Below the pieces are notes generated by a model. The model did not search any database, had not been told where the DNA came from, and saw nothing but the letters and a program-made list of their open reading frames with translations. Shown here one piece after another: positions 51,190-59,528 of a DNA stretch of 64,000 bases. The DNA is from Marinobacterium sediminicola (GTDB lineage Bacteria > Pseudomonadota > Gammaproteobacteria > Pseudomonadales > Balneatricaceae): the NCBI RefSeq assembly GCF_022343685.1, contig NZ_CP092123.1:2914001-2978000 (forward strand). Reading direction: 5' to 3'. The stretch's first letter is position 1. Every line of letters begins with the position of its first letter. The translations under genes and the position numbers were made by a program.

Positions 51190-51560
51190 TGAAACCCAAG
51201 ATCCATATTCCGGATATTGCCGACAGTGGCCGACGGGCCTATCGACTGCAGATTGATGCTGATGCTCCCTTACGAGCACAGGTCAACGGAGAGTCTGTTA
51301 AAGTCGAAAATCTGTCTGCCACCGGTATCGCCTTTACGACAGAGTCGCTTCTGACGCTGCAGTACTACCCTTCCCGCATCAAGTTCAGGGTCGGCAAGCA
51401 GGTTCACCGAATCGACTGCACTCTACGCCTGATCCGCAAGAGTGGTGTCATCTGGTGCGCTGACTTTTCCGGGCTGTCCCCCCGAGACCAGCGCCTGTTG
51501 TCAGAGTTCATTACCTGGTACCAGGCTGAACAGATCCGTAAGCAGAATAAAAAAGTGTAA
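51189..51560 (+). CDS. PilZ domain protein encoded with stator genes
   Basis: A 123-residue protein consisting mainly of one PilZ domain. The RRAYR segment near residue 15 and the NLSATGIAF motif near residue 43 match the RxxxR and (D/N)xSxxG c-di-GMP-binding elements. The start overlaps the motB stop (TGATG), so the protein is probably made along with the stator. PilZ proteins such as YcgR slow flagellar motors on c-di-GMP binding; a similar brake role is plausible here but inferred from context. Confidence 0.85.
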   Translation: MKPKIHIPDIADSGRRAYRLQIDADAPLRAQVNGESVKVENLSATGIAFTTESLLTLQYYPSRIKFRVGKQVHRIDCTLRLIRKSGVIWCADFSGLSPRDQRLLSEFITWYQAEQIRKQNKKV

Positions 51561-51567
51561 CAAAGAC

Positions 51568-51596
51568 TTGACCTTAGCGCCCCAGATCCGTAATAT
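51568..51596 (+). promoter_or_regulatory. Strong promoter of initiator tRNA gene
   Basis: TTGACC (51568-51573) and TAATAT (51591-51596) are separated by 17 bases, a near-consensus sigma-70 promoter ending 17 bases before the tRNA. Confidence 0.85.
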
Positions 51597-51613
51597 ACGC
51601 TTCATCAAGTTGA

Positions 51614-51690
<77 letters not shown>

Positions 51691-51699
51691 AATTCAGGG

Positions 51700-51730
51700 A
51701 AAGCCGATTTCGAAAGAAGTCGGCTTTTTC
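51700..51730 (+). terminator. Terminator after initiator tRNA
   Basis: AAGCCGATTTC, loop GAAA, then GAAGTCGGCTT with one bulge or mismatch, followed by TTTTT. The hairpin starts 10 bases after the CCA end. It lies before the convergent GGDEF-EAL gene and can serve both strands. Confidence 0.85.
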
Positions 51731-51781
51731 GTTTGTGCGATACAAACATTCGAGCGCCGCGCACACTGGACCATCCCGCCA

Positions 51782-53827
51782 TTATTTCTGATCAAGCAAA
51801 CCAACAAACTCATCGATTGGCATTGGGCGATAATACAGAAACCCTTGCCCCAGCCGGCAACCGATCTGCTGCAGCAATTCCGCCTGTTCAGTCGTTTCTA
51901 TCCCCTCCGCCACGACCGAGAAATCCAGCTCATGCAAAAGCTGCATGACTCCACGCAACAGCGTTGTTGCCCGGGCATCCTGAGAAATATCCGCCACAAA
52001 ACTGCGATCGATCTTGACCACATCCAGCGGGAGTCGGCGCAGATAGGTCAGACTGGAATAGCCCGTGCCAAAATCATCCAGCGCGAGATGGAAACCGGCA
52101 GACCGAAGCGTTGTCAGTTGATCCAGCACACTGTCAGACAGATTGATGAATGCGGTCTCGGTAATTTCAAGCTCAATCATCGAGGCACTCAAGCCATATT
52201 CATGGATGACCGCCTGACACCATTCCACCAGATCAGGCTCCTGCAGCTGGCGGGCAGATAAGTTAATACTCAGCGCCGGCAACACAAACCCTTGCTGCTG
52301 CCAATGGCTGAGCAGCTTGCAAGTATGCTCAAATACCCAACGGTCCAGATGAACGATCAGGCGACTTTCTTCCGCCAAAGGAATGAACTCCGCCGGAGAG
52401 ATCATCCCTTTCTCGGGATGCTGCCAACGCAGCAGCACCTCGGCACCCGCCAGCTGACGACTGCCAAGGTGCACCTTAGGCTGCAGATAAAGCTCCAGGC
52501 CCATGGAAGCACCTGACTTCACGGCCAAGCGCAACTGCTGCTCCAGCATCAGTCGCTGTCGCATCTCACAGCTCAACGCTTCGTCATAAAAATGATAGCT
52601 GTCACGCCCCTGCTGTTTGGCCGCCAGCATTGCGGTTTGTGCATTGGATAACAGAACGTCGCTCTCAGTGGCATCCTTGGGGCTGAGCGCGATACCAATC
52701 GCGGGACTCATTCGAATCGCTTCACCATTGAGAAAAACAGGCTCCTGAAGCTGCCGGATGCAGTCGCTGGCATAACGTGCCACGTCGGCTGGATCGGTGA
52801 TATCGACCATGAGTGCAACCAGCTCGTCGCCAACAAGACGGTACAAGTGCAAGTCCCGTCCCAGGCGTTTGTTAAGGCGCTCTGCCTGACACTTGATCAG
52901 CTCATCTCCTCCTTTCATCCCGAAACGGTCATTGATTGGAGAAAGCTGGCCAATATCGATACATAAAAGAGCCAGGTGAGCACCCGATCTCTGTTGGTCG
53001 CGCTTGAGCTGATGTTTGAGCGCCTGATTCAGCTTGTGCCGATTACCCAAGCCGGTCAGCGGGTCACTGAAGGCAAGCAACTCAATTTCGGCTTCCTTCG
53101 CACGCATCTCGGTCAGGTCATGAAAGATCGACACGAAATGACTGATACAGCCCCGGTCATCACGCAACGCACTGATCGACATCCATTGCAGATAGAGCTC
53201 TCCGGACTTGCGACGGTTCCAGACTTCACCTTGCCAGCGACCGGACTCCTGCAACGACGCATTCATCAGGTCGTAGAAAGACTGCTGATGATGATTGGAG
53301 CGCAGAAACTTGGGTGTTTTGCCGACCACATCGTCAGACTGGTAACCGGTGATCTGGGTGAACGCTGCATTGACACGCTGAATCCGTGCGGCCGAATCGG
53401 TGACCATGATGCCTTCAATGGTGCTGTCCAGAATACGCTCCGCCATGGCTTGCTGTGTCTGCAACGCCTGACGCAGCCGCAAGTCATGACCGATCGCCGT
53501 GAACCCGCTAACCTCACCAGTCTCATCCAGGTAGGGCAGCAACTTCATCAATATGGGAACGGTCTCTCCATCCAGCGCATGCAGCGTCAGCTGACCGCTC
53601 CACTGCCCCTGGTCTACAACTTGCGGAAATATATCTTCGGCCAACCGCTGCCAGGTAGCGGAATCGTGGAACTGGGGAACATAAAGAGGCTCTGCATGCA
53701 GATCATGATTCACTGCAATACCAAGAAGGGTTCGGCCCGAATGATTAATATATTCTATTCCGAATTCTCGATTGACGCTGGCGACAAAATCCCCGGTAAG
53801 ATCAAGAATATGCTGCTGTCGATCCAT
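51782..53827 (-). CDS. PAS-GGDEF-EAL c-di-GMP signalling protein
   Basis: A 681-residue protein with two PAS domains (about 5-115 and 130-240), a GGDEF-like domain (about 255-405) and an EAL domain (about 425-675). In the GGDEF signature I read RLVGDELVAL: VGDEL instead of GGDEF, so cyclase activity is doubtful. The EAL domain keeps its likely catalytic set: EVLLRW, NLSARQ, ELEITET, DDFGTGYSSL, KIDRSF, AEGIET and GQGF. It is probably a phosphodiesterase with a degenerate, perhaps GTP-binding, GGDEF. The ATG at 53827 has GGGGA five bases upstream; further ATGs at 53869 and 53872 lack such a site. No membrane helix seen. Confidence 0.9.
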   Translation of the reverse strand: MDRQQHILDLTGDFVASVNREFGIEYINHSGRTLLGIAVNHDLHAEPLYVPQFHDSATWQRLAEDIFPQVVDQGQWSGQLTLHALDGETVPILMKLLPYLDETGEVSGFTAIGHDLRLRQALQTQQAMAERILDSTIEGIMVTDSAARIQRVNAAFTQITGYQSDDVVGKTPKFLRSNHHQQSFYDLMNASLQESGRWQGEVWNRRKSGELYLQWMSISALRDDRGCISHFVSIFHDLTEMRAKEAEIELLAFSDPLTGLGNRHKLNQALKHQLKRDQQRSGAHLALLCIDIGQLSPINDRFGMKGGDELIKCQAERLNKRLGRDLHLYRLVGDELVALMVDITDPADVARYASDCIRQLQEPVFLNGEAIRMSPAIGIALSPKDATESDVLLSNAQTAMLAAKQQGRDSYHFYDEALSCEMRQRLMLEQQLRLAVKSGASMGLELYLQPKVHLGSRQLAGAEVLLRWQHPEKGMISPAEFIPLAEESRLIVHLDRWVFEHTCKLLSHWQQQGFVLPALSINLSARQLQEPDLVEWCQAVIHEYGLSASMIELEITETAFINLSDSVLDQLTTLRSAGFHLALDDFGTGYSSLTYLRRLPLDVVKIDRSFVADISQDARATTLLRGVMQLLHELDFSVVAEGIETTEQAELLQQIGCRLGQGFLYYRPMPIDEFVGLLDQK

Positions 53828-53965
53828 CGTATTCCCCACCGCACTCTGTCCGATCAGGTGTAGATTCATCATGGCTGTGACGACAGCCAATCTCACAGTG
53901 ATTTGCCATCATACTAGCACGATCAATATTTAACCACTCAACACGTGCGGTTTTAGCGACAGATC

Positions 53966-54472
53966 TCAACCCGGCACCCGCAAGTACTTCTGCAGCTCTG
54001 ACCAGTATTCATACTTCTGCTCAAGTGACAGGGAGGCATGGGCAGGGCTGGTCGATGGCATGAGTTTGAATTGCAGCGGCGGTGGAGACTTGAAGTGGCG
54101 CTTGTAGAGCTGCTCGGCGGCGCCACCATTGAAAGCGATCAACTGTAGATCAGGCATCTGCCCTGCCAGCCACTCGATATCATTGGGTTCCACCGACTGC
54201 TGTCGAATATTGGCATCCAGGCTGCCCTGCCGCTCACAGAGCTGCGCCACATCCCAGAGCGCCACACCAGCCACCTTAAGAAACTCCAGTCTCGCACAAT
54301 ATGAGAGTCCAGACTCAAAGCCACACAGACGCGCCATGATCGGCCAGAAGGCATTACGCGGGTGAGCGTAGTATGACTGCGCTTTCAAGGATGCCAGGCC
54401 CGGGCTTGACCCCAGCACCAGTACACGACATTTAGGATGCCAGACCGGCTCAAAGCTTTGCGACAGATTCAT
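53966..54472 (-). CDS. DNA-deoxyinosine glycosylase (UDG superfamily)
   Basis: A 168-residue protein of the uracil-DNA glycosylase superfamily. LVLGSSPGLASLKAQSYYAHPRNAFWP at residues about 16-42 is the active site region; the first motif GSSPG and NAFW resemble the hypoxanthine-DNA glycosylase (family 6) rather than Mug or Ung. MPSTSPAHAS near 140 is the second motif. It likely removes deaminated bases. The ATG at 54472 is supported by GAGGTG five bases upstream; a longer frame exists. The gene stands alone, with a large upstream spacer. Confidence 0.82.
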   Translation of the reverse strand: MNLSQSFEPVWHPKCRVLVLGSSPGLASLKAQSYYAHPRNAFWPIMARLCGFESGLSYCARLEFLKVAGVALWDVAQLCERQGSLDANIRQQSVEPNDIEWLAGQMPDLQLIAFNGGAAEQLYKRHFKSPPPLQFKLMPSTSPAHASLSLEQKYEYWSELQKYLRVPG

Positions 54473-54691
54473 CTGCACCTCTTTTGACCGCAGTTGCGCC
54501 CTCTTATGCAGCAAAACGCACCATTATGGCGCACCCGCTCACCCCTTAGAGATTAACATCATTGTCACAAATCTCCATATAACCAATTGAATAAAAAGAT
54601 AATTAACAAACATGGCACGCCTCTAGCTAATACCAATGCAACAAACTGCACTTGCTGTTTGCTGAGCATTAGAAACTGAAAGGGGATGATG
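54473..54691. other. Divergent spacer between glycosylase and porin genes
   Basis: About 219 AT-richer bases between divergent genes. It contains the sigma-54-like element described separately and no supported reading frame. Confidence 0.6.
54613..54628 (+). promoter_or_regulatory. Sigma-54 promoter candidate upstream of porin gene
   Basis: TGGCACG-N4-TAGCT places GG (54614-54615) and GC (54626-54627) ten bases apart, the defining -24/-12 pattern; the -12 box is TAGC rather than TTGC. It is about 65 bases before the porin start. An enhancer-binding protein site was not identified. Confidence 0.4.
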
Positions 54692-55333
54692 ATGAAAAAA
54701 TTCACTAAAAGCCTGATCGCTGCCGGCCTGCTGACTGCTTCCGCTGCTGCCAGTGCAGAGCTCTCTGTTAACGTCGGCGCCATGAGCGATTACTGGTTCC
54801 GCGGTATCGATCAGACTGCCAACAACGCCAGCCTGATGGCCGGTGCCGACTATGATTTCGGCAACGGTTTCTACGTTGGCACCTGGGGCGCTCAGCTGGA
54901 TGATGCCGAGATCGAATATGATCTCTACGGTGGCTACGCTGGCGAGTATGAAGACTTCACCTACGACGTAGGCTACGCAGGCTACTTCTACACCATTAAT
55001 GACGCATCCGACTACCACGAACTTATCCTCAGTGCAGGCTACAAGTTCCTGAGTGCCGACTTCGTTCTGGGCCGCGAGAATGTTGACGGCAGCGGCGACG
55101 ATGCCGATTACACCTTCTTCAGCCTGACAGGTGACTATGAAGGCGCCTACCTGACCTATGGCGTATTCGGCCAGGATTACGACGGTGATTACATTGAAGC
55201 CGGCTACGGCACCACTTATCAGGGCCTGGATATGAGCCTGGCATTCATCAAGCAGCTGGATGCTGAACTTGACGGTGACGGCGAGAAGGATTCCGAATTC
55301 GTATTCACCATCAGCAAGACCTTCGACCTTTAA
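54692..55333 (+). CDS. TorF family putative porin
   Basis: A 213-residue outer membrane protein with a signal peptide (about residues 1-22, ASAE) and a repeating amphipathic beta pattern rich in Tyr, Gly and Asp. LSVNVGAMSDYWFRGIDQT after the signal is the hallmark of the TorF family, small beta-barrels of unclear substrate. Three ATGs follow one another; the one at 54692 lies six bases after AGGGG, while the first is adjacent to it. The acidic composition (many Asp and Glu) suits a marine or halotolerant outer membrane. Single gene with its own terminator. Confidence 0.85.
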   Translation: MKKFTKSLIAAGLLTASAAASAELSVNVGAMSDYWFRGIDQTANNASLMAGADYDFGNGFYVGTWGAQLDDAEIEYDLYGGYAGEYEDFTYDVGYAGYFYTINDASDYHELILSAGYKFLSADFVLGRENVDGSGDDADYTFFSLTGDYEGAYLTYGVFGQDYDGDYIEAGYGTTYQGLDMSLAFIKQLDAELDGDGEKDSEFVFTISKTFDL

Positions 55334-55401
55334 GTCGATCAAGCCTCTGCCATCATGGACGAGGGCAGAGGGCGGTTCTCTCAACATACGTCTTTATCAT
55401 T

Positions 55402-55428
55402 GAGGCCCTTCAGGGCCTCTTTTTTTTG
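55402..55428 (+). terminator. Strong terminator after porin gene
   Basis: GAGGCCC, loop TTCA, GGGCCTC (55402-55419) followed by a run of about eight T forms a textbook intrinsic terminator about 70 bases after the porin stop. Confidence 0.95.
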
Positions 55429-55506
55429 GCTGATGTGCGGCGACCCAAGGTTCACCCGGATAGCGGGCTAGGCTATCATCGCCCCATTTGCATAACAGGG
55501 GTCTCC

Positions 55507-56328
55507 ATGGCGACATTCGCGATCGGTGATATTCAGGGCTGCTACGCGGAACTCATGCAACTGCTGGATCAGATCGGTTTCGGTCATGACGACCGGATCT
55601 GGCTAACCGGCGATCTGGTCAATCGAGGTCCGGGATCACTGGAAACACTGCGTTTCGTCAAGGAGCTGGGAGCGCGTGCCATTACCGTACTCGGCAACCA
55701 TGATCTGCACCTGCTCGCGCTTTATCATGGCAGCGGCCGCAAGCCGGACCCAACGCTGGTGCCTGTATTCGACGCTCACGACTGCGACGAGTTGATGCAT
55801 TGGCTGCAGTCCCGTCCGCTCCTGCATGACGACAAGAGCCTTGGGTATGTGATGACGCATGCCGGCATCCCCCATATCTGGTCACTGAAGCAGGCCCGAC
55901 AGTACGCTCACGAGCTGGAGCAGGCCCTGCAGCATGCTGATGCGGCCGACTTCTTCCAGCAGATGTACGGCAACCAGCCGGATCGCTGGCGTGACAGCCT
56001 GACCGGTATGGACCGCCTGCGTGCCATTACCAACTACTTTACTCGCATGCGTTTTATCAAGGCCGACGGCACTCTGGAATTCAAAGCCAATGGCGGTCTG
56101 GAAACGGCCCCCAGGGGCTTTGCTCCCTGGTTCGAGCACACCCGTACCAAGCCGATGAAACGTCACCAGCTGTTCGGCCACTGGGCCGCACTTGGCTTCA
56201 AACGATTGCCCGGCATTACTGCGCTGGATAGCGGCTGTGTTTGGGGAAATGCCCTGACAGCCGTTAGACTGGAAGACGGCAGCTGGTTCAGCCAGCCCTG
56301 CCCTGGCAACCGCAAACCCGGAGAATGA
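55507..56328 (+). CDS. apaH: Diadenosine tetraphosphatase, symmetrical
   Basis: A 273-residue calcineurin-like metallophosphatase that hydrolyses Ap4A to two ADP. Metal-site motifs GDIQGCYAEL, GDLVNRGPGSL and LGNHDLHLLAL are present within the first 75 residues. The ATG at 55507 follows AGGGG by six bases; a longer frame from 55426 is rejected. It is three bases from glpE and starts the apaH-glpE-cca-SDR run. Its usual partner apaG lies 7 kb upstream. Confidence 0.96.
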   Translation: MATFAIGDIQGCYAELMQLLDQIGFGHDDRIWLTGDLVNRGPGSLETLRFVKELGARAITVLGNHDLHLLALYHGSGRKPDPTLVPVFDAHDCDELMHWLQSRPLLHDDKSLGYVMTHAGIPHIWSLKQARQYAHELEQALQHADAADFFQQMYGNQPDRWRDSLTGMDRLRAITNYFTRMRFIKADGTLEFKANGGLETAPRGFAPWFEHTRTKPMKRHQLFGHWAALGFKRLPGITALDSGCVWGNALTAVRLEDGSWFSQPCPGNRKPGE

Positions 56329-56331
56329 GTT

Positions 56332-56649
56332 TTGACCGATTACCGCTGCATCAACACCGAACAGGCCTGTGAACTGATCGATCAGGGCGCCCAGATTGTC
56401 GATATTCGTGACGAGGGCAGCTTTGCCGAGCTTCACATCAGCAACGCCTATAACCTCAACAACCATAATCTGCCTGAGTACATTGGCCAGGCCGATTTCG
56501 ACAGGCCGCTGATTGTATGCTGCTACCATGGCATCAGCAGCCAGTCGGCTGCGTCCTATCTGGCCCACCAGGGGTTTGAAGAGGTCTACAGCCTGGATGG
56601 TGGCTTCGAAGCCTGGCGCGCCCAGTGCCCGGATCGTTGCGAGCGCTGA
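56332..56649 (+). CDS. glpE: Thiosulfate sulfurtransferase GlpE
   Basis: A 105-residue single-domain rhodanese. The active-site loop CYHGISSQSAA carries the catalytic Cys (near residue 65), and VDIRDEGSFAELHISNA is the other family motif. The start codon is TTG, preceded by GGAG; no ATG fits the family N-terminus. It transfers sulfur from thiosulfate to acceptors such as cyanide or thioredoxin in vitro. The stop overlaps the cca start (TGATG). Confidence 0.93.
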   Translation: MTDYRCINTEQACELIDQGAQIVDIRDEGSFAELHISNAYNLNNHNLPEYIGQADFDRPLIVCCYHGISSQSAASYLAHQGFEEVYSLDGGFEAWRAQCPDRCER

Positions 56650-57788
56650 TGGAGATCTACCTGGTCGGCGGCGCCGTTCGTGACGAACTGCTTGGACTTG
56701 AGGTCAAGGATCGTGACTGGGTGGTCGTTGGCGCCACTCCCGATGAAATGCTGGCACGCGGTTTCAAGCCTGTCGGCCAGGATTTCCCGGTTTTCCTGCA
56801 TCCGGACAGCGGGGAGGAGTACGCTCTTGCCCGCACCGAGCGCAAAAGCGGCAAGGGCTATACGGGCTTTACCTTTCATGCCAGCCCCGAGGTCAGCCTC
56901 GAAGATGACCTGGTTCGCCGCGACCTGACCATCAATGCCATCGCGCGCAGCGAAAACGGCGAGCTGCACGATCCCTGGGGTGGCCGCCGAGATCTGGAAC
57001 AGCGCCTGCTGCGCCACGTGTCCCCAGCGTTCGTTGAGGACCCCTTGCGAGTGCTGCGCGTGGCACGTTTCTATGCCCGCTTCGCCCATTTGGGCTTTAC
57101 CGTCGCGGACGAAACCCTTGCGTTGATGCGCGAGCTCAGTCAGGGTGACGAACTGGATCACCTGACACCCGAGCGAGTCTGGCAGGAATGCCAGCGCGCA
57201 CTGGCGACACAATCCCCGGCACATTTTTTCAGACTGCTTCAGGAAGTGGGCGCACTGTCCAGACTGCTCCCCCACAGCCGTACCCTTGATTGTGACCGTC
57301 TGCTGCAGCTCAGCACACAGTTACCGGGCGCATTACCTCAGCCCGCCGAACGCGTATTCGCTTTACTGACCTGGACTCTGACCGAGCAGCTGGAGCAGAA
57401 CGAGGCGCAAGCGGACATCACCGAACTGTGCCTGCAGCTGCGTATACCCAACCGTTTCCGGGATCTGGCGCTTAAAGTCCGTCAGTATGCGGAGGCACTG
57501 AGTCAGTTTGATCGTCTGGATGGAGAGCAGCGCCTGCAGCTGCTCAAAGGACTCGATCTGTTACGCCGACCCGAGCTGCTGGATGACCTGGTATCCATTA
57601 CCCGAGCGATCTTCCCGTCACTGCCGAATGGACGCCCGTCCGCATTGCAACGGTTGCTCAAGGCCATCAAGGTGATCGACAGCCGCGCACTCATGGCTGA
57701 AGGTTACAAGGGCAAGGCCCTGGGAGAAGCGTTGGCGCTGCGTCAGCAACAGCTGTGCTCGGAATACCACGAAGGGGATAACCGATGA
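56649..57788 (+). CDS. cca: CCA-adding enzyme, HD-less
   Basis: A 379-residue tRNA nucleotidyltransferase. Motif A LVGGAVRDELLG with the catalytic DRDW nearby, RRDLTINAIA, EDPLRVLRVARFYARF and the ERVWQE nucleotide-selection helix are all seen. No HD phosphohydrolase motif is visible in the C-terminal third, unlike the E. coli enzyme (412 residues), so it should add CCA without the 2-prime phosphatase activity. The ATG at 56649 overlaps the glpE stop; the stop overlaps the next gene by four bases. Confidence 0.95.
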   Translation: MEIYLVGGAVRDELLGLEVKDRDWVVVGATPDEMLARGFKPVGQDFPVFLHPDSGEEYALARTERKSGKGYTGFTFHASPEVSLEDDLVRRDLTINAIARSENGELHDPWGGRRDLEQRLLRHVSPAFVEDPLRVLRVARFYARFAHLGFTVADETLALMRELSQGDELDHLTPERVWQECQRALATQSPAHFFRLLQEVGALSRLLPHSRTLDCDRLLQLSTQLPGALPQPAERVFALLTWTLTEQLEQNEAQADITELCLQLRIPNRFRDLALKVRQYAEALSQFDRLDGEQRLQLLKGLDLLRRPELLDDLVSITRAIFPSLPNGRPSALQRLLKAIKVIDSRALMAEGYKGKALGEALALRQQQLCSEYHEGDNR

Positions 57789-58519
57789 GCCATCCTCGTG
57801 CATTGATCACGGGCGCCGCACGTCGTATCGGTGCCCAGATTGCTCGCCAGCTGCACACAGCCGGCTATGACCTGATCCTGCACTACCGCCAATCTGCAGA
57901 TGACGCTACCCAGCTGTGCGATGAACTCAATAAGCTCAGGGATAACAGTTGTACCTGCATACAGGCCGATCTTGAACAGATGGGACAGGTGGAGCAACTG
58001 GCGCAGAAGGTCAAAGCATCAGGCTCGCTTGAGCTGCTGGTGAACAACGCATCCAGCTTCTATCCGACCCCGGTAGGCGATGTCAGCCAAAAGGACTGGG
58101 ATGCACTGATCAACAGCAACCTGCGTGCACCCTTCTTTTTGACTCAGGCATTGTATCCCCTGCTCAAAAGCACCGGCGGTTGCGTGATCAATCTGATTGA
58201 TGTGCATGCGGAACGAGGGCTTGCGGGTTATCCCGTCTATTCAATAGCCAAGGCTGGCCTGAAGATGATGACGCTGAGCCTCGCGCGAGAGCTGGCGCCT
58301 GAAGTGCGTGTCAACGGTATTGCTCCAGGCCCGATTCTTTGGCCAGAAGCCGAAGCCGCCTTGAGTAAGGAGGCACGTCAGGCGGTTGTGGATAAAACCG
58401 TACTGGCGCGGACCGGCCGCCCGCAGGATATCGCTGACGCTGTACTGTATCTTGCTAATGCAGGTTATGTGACCGGCCAGGTACTGGCGGTGGATGGCGG
58501 GCGCTCACTCTACAGCTGA
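57785..58519 (+). CDS. Pteridine reductase (SDR family)
   Basis: A 244-residue short-chain dehydrogenase. The cofactor motif TGAARRIGAQIARQL is near residue 7, and the RRIG variant is typical of pteridine reductases (PTR1/FolM-like). The catalytic Tyr and Lys are in YPVYSIAKAGL, followed by RVNGIAPGPI. Its location next to folK and folB supports dihydropteridine or dihydromonapterin reduction. The start overlaps cca by four bases (ATGA); its 3-prime end overlaps convergent folK by 15 bases. Confidence 0.88.
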   Translation: MSHPRALITGAARRIGAQIARQLHTAGYDLILHYRQSADDATQLCDELNKLRDNSCTCIQADLEQMGQVEQLAQKVKASGSLELLVNNASSFYPTPVGDVSQKDWDALINSNLRAPFFLTQALYPLLKSTGGCVINLIDVHAERGLAGYPVYSIAKAGLKMMTLSLARELAPEVRVNGIAPGPILWPEAEAALSKEARQAVVDKTVLARTGRPQDIADAVLYLANAGYVTGQVLAVDGGRSLYS

Positions 58520-59029
58520 GTCCGCCCGAGAAATTCGCTGCCCCTGCCAGTCGAAATCGATAGGCCAGAGTTTTTGCTGGCGATCATACTGCTGCCATAG
58601 CTCCGCGTAAGACTGTTCCAGTACCGGATGACGCCCATTGGGAGCCACTTCGGCCAATGGCCGCAGCACGAAAGCATTTTGCAGGATCTCGTCGCGTGGC
58701 AACTGCACCCCTGCCTCAGGCTGTTTCAGATCGCCATAGGTCAGGATGTCGATATCCAGCGTACGACCGCTGAAACGGGGGCCACTGCGATCACGGCCGT
58801 TGTCATCTTCAATTCCCTTCAGACAGGCCGACAGCGTGGCCACATCCAGTTCGGTTTCCATACCGACAACCAGATTGTAGAAATTGTCTCCGTCGAACCC
58901 TACCGCTTCGCTTTCGTAAACCGACGAAATCAGCAACTCGCCAAAGCGATCAGCCAATGCATCGAGCGCGGCGCAAATATAGCGCTCACGCTCACAATTG
59001 CTGCCCAGACTCAGATAAACCTGCGCCAT
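58505..59029 (-). CDS. folK: Hydroxymethyldihydropterin pyrophosphokinase
   Basis: A 174-residue HPPK that phosphorylates hydroxymethyldihydropterin in folate synthesis. The N-terminal VYLSLGSNCERER and the signature GPRFSGRTLDIDILTYG with the metal-binding Asp pair are clear. The ATG abuts the folB stop with one shared base (TGATG-like). The C-terminal 25 residues, beyond the usual end, are unconserved in appearance. Confidence 0.95.
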   Translation of the reverse strand: MAQVYLSLGSNCERERYICAALDALADRFGELLISSVYESEAVGFDGDNFYNLVVGMETELDVATLSACLKGIEDDNGRDRSGPRFSGRTLDIDILTYGDLKQPEAGVQLPRDEILQNAFVLRPLAEVAPNGRHPVLEQSYAELWQQYDRQQKLWPIDFDWQGQRISRADSAVE

Positions 59030-59385
59030 CAGTCCCGGGTCCCTCGTTCAATGATCACGCCGACATCACGGGCACCGCGCACAGCCCCGGGCTTGCTCAG
59101 GCGCAGGCGCAACCAGGGCACCTTGAATTCGTTCTGTACGATCTGCGCAATCTCTTCGGCCATGGTTTCCACCAGCAGAAACTCGCTCTCGCTGATAAAC
59201 GCGATCAGGCGCTTGGCCACGGTCTTGTAATTCAGGGTGTTCTCAATATCTTCCGTCGCCGCCGCGGCACGAATATCGGTTCCCATTTCCAGATCCAGGC
59301 TGACGGTCTGGCGCACTTCCCGTTCCCAATCGTAGATGCCGATCACGGTCTCGACCTGCAGCTCACGTATATAAACGATATCCAT
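59029..59385 (-). CDS. folB: Dihydroneopterin aldolase
   Basis: A 118-residue T-fold enzyme that cleaves dihydroneopterin to hydroxymethyldihydropterin, or epimerises it. VYIRELQVETVIGIYDWERE at the N-terminus and LVETMAEEIAQIVQNEF near 75 are family motifs. It overlaps folK by one base. It is divergent from plsY, the classical tsaD-plsY-folB-folK neighbourhood. Confidence 0.95.
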   Translation of the reverse strand: MDIVYIRELQVETVIGIYDWEREVRQTVSLDLEMGTDIRAAAATEDIENTLNYKTVAKRLIAFISESEFLLVETMAEEIAQIVQNEFKVPWLRLRLSKPGAVRGARDVGVIIERGTRD

Positions 59386-59528
59386 CCTGTCTCCTGTTTC
59401 TGCGATTACGCCCAGGTTGATTGAGGCCTGGTGCGCGCTTGTATATGCTTGTTGTAGGTGCCTGTCAATTTATCACGCCACTTACGGGCAGTGCATCGTC
59501 ACGACTGGCGTTTGTAGCGGACTCTTGC

